Source: Chlorobiota bacterium (GTDB lineage Bacteria; Bacteroidota; Bacteroidia; Flavobacteriales; Flavobacteriaceae). From it: a stretch of 10,340 nucleotides of DNA. Location: positions 1 through 10,340 of the forward strand of contig JAADEB010000038.1 in assembly GCA_013153655.1 (NCBI GenBank). The letters are read 5' to 3'. Shown one piece after another: positions 5,269-10,340 of the stretch. Under the pieces are notes generated by a model. It made no database searches, was not told the DNA's origin, and was given only the letters and a program-made list of their open reading frames with translations. Position 1 is the stretch's first letter. Each line of letters begins with the position of its first letter. Made by a program: the position numbers and the translations under genes.

Positions 5269-6930
5269 CTAATATTTACTGATTTCGTCGCGAAAGTTCT
5301 TCAAGGCCTCGTCCACGGCTTTTTTCACGGAAGCGGCATCGGTCTTGTAATCGGGATATGCCGGTTTTTTTTCGGGGAAAAGTTCCATATAGAGGGTTTG
5401 CGAAGGGAAAGCAAAGCCCACACCCAGTTTTTCGGCCAAACGCAAAATACCCAAATGCAACAGGTGGCGTCCGTGCATTTCTTCGCCCCAATCGTTGGTT
5501 TTGAAATAAACATTCACCAAAATTTGCAAGGAAGAATCGCCGTATTCCACGAATTCCACATTATAGGGTTTCACATTATAGGGGGTGTAATCGGCCGAAT
5601 TGCGCGTAAGCGGATGAATTTCGACCAATTTTTTGATACCCTCCACAAAGGCCTCGATGAGTTCCGGAGGGGTATCGTAGCGTATACCCAGCATGGTTTG
5701 GTAGCGACGGTAGATGCGCTTGCCTTTATTGTTGATGGCGATTTCGGATAATTTGCTGTTGGGCACTTTGTAAACGGATGTGTCCGGAGCGCGAATGATG
5801 GACGAGCGGAAACCCACTTCCTCCACCGAACCTTCGATTTGGTCGAACACAATCCAATCGCCGATGCGGAAAGGTTTATCCACAAAAATCATGAAGGTAC
5901 CGATGAGGTTCTTAATCGTATCCTGCGAAGCCAAACCGATGGCCAAACCGCCGATACTGGCACCGGCCAACACCGTTTTGGGGTCGGCACCCAAGACAAT
6001 CATTAATTTAAACAATCCGAAAACGATGACCAAAAACTTGAACGTATTGCGAACAATGGGAATCAATTGGTCGTCGAGCTTGCTGTCGGTTTGCTCCACC
6101 CGCGTCACGTAAAACGACATGACCAAATCCACCAAACGTACGAAAAGCAAAATCCATAAAAGAATTTCGGCAATTTCCAATCCCGATACCAGGAATTGCG
6201 AAAAACCGATGGGCAACAAAATACTGGGCAACACCCTGCGAATGAGCCCTACGGCCACCAAATAGGACAACGGATCGGAAAATTGGAGGATACGCCTGTT
6301 GATACGCTCCACTTTGTAGCCGGCGGGCGCCAAGCGGTTTTTCAGGAAAACCAACAGGCCGTAGAAAAACTTTTTGGCCAAAAGGTGAAAAATCCAAGCC
6401 ACCACCAATAGGACTATCAATGCCAGCCATTGCCAAAATTCCAATCCCAAAAAAGGGAAACGCATGGCCGGCGGTATGTATTTAAGAAAATTTAATCCGT
6501 AGGAATAAAGATTGTAGAAAATCTCATCTATCTTGTCGGTGGTTTCACGCGAATAGTACCATTTGTCGCCGTATTTTTCCAAGTACACCTCTTTGAGGCG
6601 AAGCGGAAAGGGAATGTAGGCATGCCGGGGAAAGGGAAAATGGATACTATCGGTGTAATCGGGGTCGTTGGGGATTTCCTGGTAATCGATTTTAAGACCT
6701 TTACCGTTGTAAATATATTTGAGCTTAATGGCCTTTTCGATGGCTTTTTCCTTGGGAATATCGTAGAAAGTCATGGCCGAAAGCTCGGGATGATAGTTTC
6801 GGGGTTTGAGATTTTCGATATGCGTGTAGATGGTGGCCCGCGGCGATGACAAATCGGCGTGTTGCGCCTTTGCGAAAAAAAAGGCCGAGGTCAATAGGCT
6901 TATGATGAAAACGGAAAAAATCCTTTTCAT
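5269..6930 (-). CDS. MscS-family mechanosensitive ion channel with periplasmic N-terminal extension
   Basis: The product is 553 residues, about twice the size of E. coli MscS. A signal peptide (hydrophobic 5-20, ending AKAQ) is followed by a soluble region of about 130 residues, presumably periplasmic. Hydrophobic helices lie at about 166-190, 220-240, 248-275 and 292-314. The pore helix is typical: GASIGGLAIGLASQDTIKN (323-341), with its Gly/Ala packing face, then GTFMIFVDKPFRIGDWI (344-360) leading into the beta domain (to about 405). The alpha/beta vestibule domain runs to about 515, followed by a charged tail. The family opens under membrane tension to release solutes during osmotic downshock. 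The gene starts 35 bases after lpxA and is followed six bases later by the methyltransferase gene. Its position beside lipid A genes is suggestive but not evidence of a shared role. It is intact. Confidence 0.93.
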   Translation of the reverse strand: MKRIFSVFIISLLTSAFFFAKAQHADLSSPRATIYTHIENLKPRNYHPELSAMTFYDIPKEKAIEKAIKLKYIYNGKGLKIDYQEIPNDPDYTDSIHFPFPRHAYIPFPLRLKEVYLEKYGDKWYYSRETTDKIDEIFYNLYSYGLNFLKYIPPAMRFPFLGLEFWQWLALIVLLVVAWIFHLLAKKFFYGLLVFLKNRLAPAGYKVERINRRILQFSDPLSYLVAVGLIRRVLPSILLPIGFSQFLVSGLEIAEILLWILLFVRLVDLVMSFYVTRVEQTDSKLDDQLIPIVRNTFKFLVIVFGLFKLMIVLGADPKTVLAGASIGGLAIGLASQDTIKNLIGTFMIFVDKPFRIGDWIVFDQIEGSVEEVGFRSSIIRAPDTSVYKVPNSKLSEIAINNKGKRIYRRYQTMLGIRYDTPPELIEAFVEGIKKLVEIHPLTRNSADYTPYNVKPYNVEFVEYGDSSLQILVNVYFKTNDWGEEMHGRHLLHLGILRLAEKLGVGFAFPSQTLYMELFPEKKPAYPDYKTDAASVKKAVDEALKNFRDEISKY

Positions 6931-6949
6931 TTCAGGTGGTTTGAGAAAG

Positions 6950-6957
6950 TAAAGATA
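6950..6957 (-). promoter_or_regulatory. Possible -7 box upstream of the MscS gene
   Basis: On the minus strand this reads TATCTTTA, one base from TAnnTTTG, 19 bases before the ATG at 6930 and inside the 35-base gap after lpxA. The same octamer occurs before the gene at 339. No -33 element is clear. It could give the MscS and methyltransferase genes their own transcript, but the support is weak. Confidence 0.25.
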
Positions 6958-6965
6958 CTACTTTT

Positions 6966-7745
6966 TTAGTCGTGGCGGCCACGGACAATGCCGTTGGAGG
7001 AGTTTTTAATAAAATCAAGGATCAGATCACGTTCCACGGTGGGTTCGAAATGTTGTTCGATATATGCAACGGCCTGTTTGGTGTTCATGCCTTTTTGATA
7101 AATCACGCGGTAGATTTCCTTGATTTCCCGGATTTTTTCTTCGGAAAAACCTCTTCGCCTCAATCCGCGCACGTTTACGCCTTCGTAGGTGAGAGGGGTT
7201 TTGCCCACCATTACAAAGGGCGGCACATCCTTACGCACCAAGGCCCCGCCGGACACCATGGTATGGGCGCCCACCTTGCTGAATTGTTGCACGGCGGCCA
7301 AACCTCCCAAGATGGCCCAATCGAACACTTCCACATGGCCGGCCAAGGCCACGCTATTGGCCAAAATCACATGGTCGTGGACGATGCAGTCGTGTGCCAC
7401 ATGGGCATTGGCCATGATGAGCACGTCGTTACCCACCACGGTTTTGCCGCTTGCTTCGGTGCCACGGTTGACCGTAGCACTCTCCCTGACCGTCACATTA
7501 TCACCCAATATGGCCAAGGTATATTCACCGTGGAATTTCAGATCCTGCGGAATGGCCCCGATCACGGCCCCGGGAAAAATACGGTTGTTTTTTCCCAAAC
7601 GTGAGCCCGCATAAATAACGGCATGGGGGCCAATATGACTGTTGTCGCCGATTACCGTATCCTTGTCGATAAAGGAAAAAGGCTCGATAATCACATTTTC
7701 CCCGATTTGGGCTTCGGGATGTATATAGGCTAAGGGTGAATGCAT
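6966..7745 (-). CDS. lpxA: UDP-N-acetylglucosamine O-acyltransferase (LpxA)
   Basis: The product is 259 residues. It transfers a 3-hydroxyacyl chain from ACP to the 3-OH of UDP-GlcNAc, the first step of lipid A synthesis, in the cytosol. The N-terminal part is a left-handed beta helix of hexapeptide repeats (about 5-185). Landmarks: QDLKFHGE (67-74), catalytic His118 in AHDC (E. coli His125), His137 in AGH (E. coli His144). Gly166 aligns by eye with E. coli Gly173, the acyl-length ruler, which suggests room for a long chain. Gln153 stands where E. coli has His160. The helical C-terminal domain carries RGLRRRGFSEEKI. ATG 7745 is chosen, four bases after the lpxC-fabZ stop; a TTG at 7760 overlapping that gene is less likely. 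MHSPLAYIHPEA is a normal LpxA N-terminus. Confidence 0.97.
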   Translation of the reverse strand: MHSPLAYIHPEAQIGENVIIEPFSFIDKDTVIGDNSHIGPHAVIYAGSRLGKNNRIFPGAVIGAIPQDLKFHGEYTLAILGDNVTVRESATVNRGTEASGKTVVGNDVLIMANAHVAHDCIVHDHVILANSVALAGHVEVFDWAILGGLAAVQQFSKVGAHTMVSGGALVRKDVPPFVMVGKTPLTYEGVNVRGLRRRGFSEEKIREIKEIYRVIYQKGMNTKQAVAYIEQHFEPTVERDLILDFIKNSSNGIVRGRHD

Positions 7746-7749
7746 GGAA

Positions 7750-9153
7750 TTATTTTTCAATGGCTTTGTCTTTATGGATGATTTGGGCTACCATTTCGGC
7801 TTCGGCCACCAAGCGGTTGTTGGCATAAGCATAGGCTTGCATATGACAAATACCGCGCCGGATGGGTTCCAAGAGGTCGGCACGGATGATAAGGGTATCA
7901 CCGGGCAAAACTTTTTTCTTGAATTTCACATTGTTCATTTTTAGGAAATAGGTCAAATAATTTTCCGGATCTGGCACGGTTTTGAGCACAAGCACGCCAC
8001 CGGTTTGGGCCATGCTTTCCAGAATCAATACACCGGGCATAACGGGTTCGGCGGGAAAATGACCGGGAAAGAAAAATTCGTTGAAAGTGACGTTCTTCAC
8101 ACCCACCACATGGCGGTCGGTGAGTTCATAGATTTTGTCCACCAACAGAAAAGGATGTCTATGCGGCAACAATTGTTTGATTTCCAAGGTGCCCATCAGC
8201 GGTTCTTCATTGAGATCGATTTTGGGCACTTTGTTGCGTTTTTCGTTGAGGATAATTTTACGCACCTTTTTGGCAAAGGCGGTATTGATCTTGTGACCCG
8301 GCTTGCTGGCGATAACTTTTCCTTGGATTTTCATTCCGATTAAGGTCAAATCGCCGATGATATCCAAGAGTTTGTGCCGTGCCGCCTCGTTGGGCCAACG
8401 AAGGGCCAGGTTGTTCAAAATACCGTTGGGTTTTACCTGTATGTCATCGCGTTTGAAGGCTTTTTTGAGCAATTCCAGGGTTTCATCGTTGATTTCCTTA
8501 TCCACAAACACGATGGCATTGTTCAGGTCGCCGCCTTTGATAAGACCGTTTTTGAGCAATACTTCCAATTCGTGCAGGAAACTGAAAGTACGCGCCCCGG
8601 CTATTTGTTCCTTGAATTCCGACAGGTCTTTTAAGTAAGCATTTTGGGTTCCCAAAACCTTGGTGCCGAAATCCACCATACAGGTAACCTGAAATTTATC
8701 CGAAGGCATGAGAATCATTTCGCTGCCGGTGTCGGGGTCGATGTAGGAAATATTTTCTTTGACCACATAGACTTCCCGTTCGGCTTCCTGCTCCTTGATG
8801 CCGGCTTCTTCGATCATTTCCACGAAAGGCATGGCCGAACCGTCCATAATGGGCGGTTCCGAAGCGTCCAATTCGATGATAATATTGTCCAAATCCATAC
8901 CCGAAACGGCGGCCAACACATGTTCCACCGTGTTGATTTGCACGCCGTTTTTTTCCAAAGTGGTACCGCGCAACGTACCGGACACATAATCGGCCTTGGC
9001 CTCAATCACGGGATGTCCCTCCAAATCGGTGCGAACAAAGATAATACCGTTGTTCTCGGGAGCGGGTTTCAGGGTCATGTTTACTTTCTGACCCGTATGC
9101 AAGCCCACTCCGCTTATGGACACCGGTTTTTCGATGGTTTTTTGTTTGCTCAT
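7750..9153 (-). CDS. lpxC/fabZ: Bifunctional UDP-3-O-acyl-GlcNAc deacetylase / 3-hydroxyacyl-ACP dehydratase (LpxC-FabZ fusion)
   Basis: The product is 467 residues. Residues 1 to about 310 are LpxC, the zinc deacetylase and committed step of lipid A synthesis. It has HT at 19-20, TVEH with Glu77 and zinc ligand His78, RHKLLDIIGDL with zinc ligands His260 and Asp264, and catalytic His287 in KPGH. Residues from about 318 are FabZ: LLPHRHPFLLVDKI (328-341), then His365 in FFPGHFP and Glu379 in LILESMAQ, the hot-dog-fold catalytic pair. It dehydrates 3-hydroxyacyl-ACP in fatty acid elongation and so competes with LpxA and LpxD for the same substrates. The linker (about 300-318) is short and charged. 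The fusion is a known Bacteroidota trait. The ATG at 9153 lies 23 bases after lpxD, and the gene is followed by lpxA after four bases. All key residues are present, so both activities are expected. Confidence 0.97.
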   Translation of the reverse strand: MSKQKTIEKPVSISGVGLHTGQKVNMTLKPAPENNGIIFVRTDLEGHPVIEAKADYVSGTLRGTTLEKNGVQINTVEHVLAAVSGMDLDNIIIELDASEPPIMDGSAMPFVEMIEEAGIKEQEAEREVYVVKENISYIDPDTGSEMILMPSDKFQVTCMVDFGTKVLGTQNAYLKDLSEFKEQIAGARTFSFLHELEVLLKNGLIKGGDLNNAIVFVDKEINDETLELLKKAFKRDDIQVKPNGILNNLALRWPNEAARHKLLDIIGDLTLIGMKIQGKVIASKPGHKINTAFAKKVRKIILNEKRNKVPKIDLNEEPLMGTLEIKQLLPHRHPFLLVDKIYELTDRHVVGVKNVTFNEFFFPGHFPAEPVMPGVLILESMAQTGGVLVLKTVPDPENYLTYFLKMNNVKFKKKVLPGDTLIIRADLLEPIRRGICHMQAYAYANNRLVAEAEMVAQIIHKDKAIEK

Positions 9154-9176
9154 GCTTCGTAATGCTTACTGTAAGT

Positions 9177-10208
9177 TTATGATTTATTACCTTTCGATAT
9201 TTGGCGTTTCAATTCCTTGATTTCGTCGTAGAGTTCGGCCAGGTTTTTGAACAAAACACTGGATTTGCGGAAGTTCACGGCATCGATGGCAGGCGAGCCT
9301 ATCAGCACTTTATTGTCTTCCACATCGTTGATAATACCCGATTGGGCTCCGATGCGCACATTGTTGCCGACACGAATATGGCCGGTCATACCCACTTGGC
9401 CGCCTATTTGGCAATTGCGACCGATTTTGGTGGAGCCGGAAATACCCGTTTGGGCGGCAATCACCGTATTTTCACCGATTTCCACATTGTGGGCCACTTG
9501 CAATTGATTGTCCAGCTTGACACCGTCGCGAATGATGGTGGAGCCCATGGTGGCACGGTCGATGGTACTGTTGGCGCCTATTTCAACATTGTCGCCTATT
9601 ACCACATTTCCAATTTGGGGAATTTTCTTGTAATCGGAACCGTTGGGGGCAAAACCGAATCCGTCCGAACCTATCACCGTGCCGGCATGTATGATGCAAT
9701 TTCGCCCTATACGACAATCATGATAAACCTTCACACCCGGATAAAGAATGGTTCCTTCTCCCACCTGCACGTCCGCACCCACATAAACATGCGGAAAAAT
9801 CTTCACGTTATCCCCGATAACGGCTTTTTCGTCTATATAGGCAAAAGCGCCGATATATACGTTTTTCCCTATTTTGGCACTGGGATGAATGAAACTATGC
9901 GGCTCGATACCCGTCTTTTTGGGAATGCTTTCGTTGTAGTATTCCAATAATTCCGAAAAAGCACGATAGGGATCGTCCACGCGAATGAGGGTGGCTTTCA
10001 CGGGATGGTCGGGTTCGAAAGATTGACCCACCACGATGGCCGAAGCGCCCGTTGTGTAAACATGATGGGTGTACCGGGGATTGGCCAGAAAAGTAATGGC
10101 GCCTTCGCCGGCCTCCTCGATCTTGGCCAAATGCGTGATCATGACGTCGGGATTACCTTCCACGGTTCCTCCCAACAAATCGGCTATTTTCTGTGCTGTA
10201 ACTTTCAT
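9177..10208 (-). CDS. lpxD: UDP-3-O-(3-hydroxyacyl)glucosamine N-acyltransferase (LpxD)
   Basis: The product is 343 residues, normal for LpxD. It N-acylates UDP-3-O-acyl-glucosamine, the third step of lipid A synthesis. An N-terminal uridine-binding domain (about 1-100, with ITFLANPRY at 38-46) precedes a left-handed beta helix of hexapeptide repeats (about 105-310). Catalytic His240 sits in VAHNVEIG (E. coli His239), and His277 in MTGH corresponds to E. coli His276. Before this lies GSDGFGFAP (180-188). A C-terminal helix (318-343) is rich in Lys and Glu. ATG 10208 gives MKVTAQKIADLL; a TTG three codons upstream (10217) falls inside the promoter-like box and is rejected. The gene begins 20 bases after the HD-family gene and leads directly into lpxC-fabZ. 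Confidence 0.97.
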   Translation of the reverse strand: MKVTAQKIADLLGGTVEGNPDVMITHLAKIEEAGEGAITFLANPRYTHHVYTTGASAIVVGQSFEPDHPVKATLIRVDDPYRAFSELLEYYNESIPKKTGIEPHSFIHPSAKIGKNVYIGAFAYIDEKAVIGDNVKIFPHVYVGADVQVGEGTILYPGVKVYHDCRIGRNCIIHAGTVIGSDGFGFAPNGSDYKKIPQIGNVVIGDNVEIGANSTIDRATMGSTIIRDGVKLDNQLQVAHNVEIGENTVIAAQTGISGSTKIGRNCQIGGQVGMTGHIRVGNNVRIGAQSGIINDVEDNKVLIGSPAIDAVNFRKSSVLFKNLAELYDEIKELKRQISKGNKS

Positions 10209-10214
10209 TAATTG

Positions 10215-10222
10215 CAAAGGTA
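10215..10222 (-). promoter_or_regulatory. -7 promoter box directly before lpxD
   Basis: The minus strand reads TACCTTTG, an exact match to TAnnTTTG, with only six bases between the box and the ATG at 10208. Initiation a few bases downstream would give a leaderless or nearly leaderless lpxD mRNA. No -33 TTTG is found at 19-21 bases; the nearest TTG, inside the upstream gene, is 27 bases away. Confidence 0.45.
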
Positions 10223-10228
10223 TAAAAA

Positions 10229-10340
10229 TTAAACTTTTTTAGGATAAATCAAATAGTGCTTGACAATATCCTCCGACAAATTCCTTATGTAATGATGGTC
10301 CGTCATGCTCGAAAATTCCTTCAATTCGCCGTTTTTGGTA
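10229..10340 (-). CDS. 3' end of a probable HD-domain phosphohydrolase (partial)
   Basis: Only the last 36 codons are in the window; the gene enters from the right edge and ends at a TAA (10229-10231). The readable tail contains SSMTDHHYIRNLSEDIVKHY and ends in LIYPKKV. The ending resembles the C-terminus of the COG1078 HD-superfamily phosphohydrolase that commonly stands before lpxD in Bacteroidota. Identification rests mostly on that gene order and a short tail, so it is tentative. That the frame is coding is better supported, because its residues look protein-like and the stop fits 20 bases before lpxD. Confidence 0.55.
   Translation of the reverse strand, partial: TKNGELKEFSSMTDHHYIRNLSEDIVKHYLIYPKKV

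Noticed and set aside
5248..5751. Plus-strand frame of 167 codons across the methyltransferase/MscS junction
   Set aside because: It lies almost wholly opposite the MscS C-terminal domain and has no recognisable domain or promoter. It is a shadow frame.
7746..7760. Upstream TTG start for lpxA inside the end of lpxC-fabZ
   Set aside because: The ATG at 7745 gives the normal LpxA N-terminus and a four-base gap. The TTG would add five residues (M-K-N-N-S) atypical of the family.
9201..9950. Long antisense reading frame (249 codons) opposite lpxD, and similar frames opposite lpxC-fabZ, lpxA and the MscS gene
   Set aside because: These mirror strongly conserved genes whose residues and motifs are intact. 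The antisense products show no recognisable motifs and are explained by base composition.

Overview
The window looks like chromosomal DNA of a member of the Bacteroidota. Evidence: an LpxC-FabZ fusion encoded between lpxD and lpxA; a CarboxypepD_reg-like domain of the SusC/TonB-receptor type inside another protein; a lipoprotein whose residues after the lipobox Cys (R-K-E-D) resemble the Bacteroidota surface-export signal; start codons without Shine-Dalgarno sequences; and TAnnTTTG (-7 type) promoter boxes close to start codons. The family or genus cannot be fixed from this sequence.

Layout. 1-338 is non-coding and holds degenerate short tandem repeats followed by AT-rich DNA. 339-1019 (+) encodes a small multi-pass membrane protein and is followed by a clear hairpin terminator (1055-1084). 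1131-3068 (+) encodes a secreted MuiA-like protein (DUF4140/DUF4139) with an inserted carboxypeptidase-regulatory-like domain. It overlaps by one base a lipoprotein alpha/beta hydrolase (3068-3934, +). 3935-4659 is 725 bases with no gene, lying between convergent transcription units. It contains a MITE-like element of about 215 bp (4083-4297) and an unusually dense chain of short tandem arrays with 6-, 7- or 8-bp units.

The rest is one gene train on the minus strand, read from right to left: the 3' end of a probable HD-family phosphohydrolase (10340-10229), lpxD (10208-9177), lpxC-fabZ (9153-7750), lpxA (7745-6966), an MscS-family channel (6930-5269) and a METTL7-like SAM methyltransferase (5262-4660). 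Gaps are short (20, 23, 4, 35 and 6 bases), so most of the genes are probably co-transcribed.

How they work together. LpxA, LpxC and LpxD carry out the first acylation, the deacetylation and the second acylation of UDP-GlcNAc in lipid A synthesis. The FabZ part dehydrates 3-hydroxyacyl-ACP, the same acyl donors LpxA and LpxD use, so fusing it to LpxC links lipid A and fatty acid synthesis. The MscS channel and methyltransferase extend the envelope theme without a proven functional link. The three plus-strand genes are all predicted to be membrane, secreted or lipoprotein products.

The least ordinary part is the non-coding DNA. Both intergenic regions are built from the same kind of degenerate short tandem arrays (8-bp unit near CGRTTYAA, 7-bp units such as CYAACAR, CYAAATC, CGTTNYC and CGGTCAY, and a 6-bp unit near TTAARG). 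Many arrays are 24-32 bp long and separated by A-rich linkers. Between 4411 and 4597 the array starts fall 33-40 bp apart.
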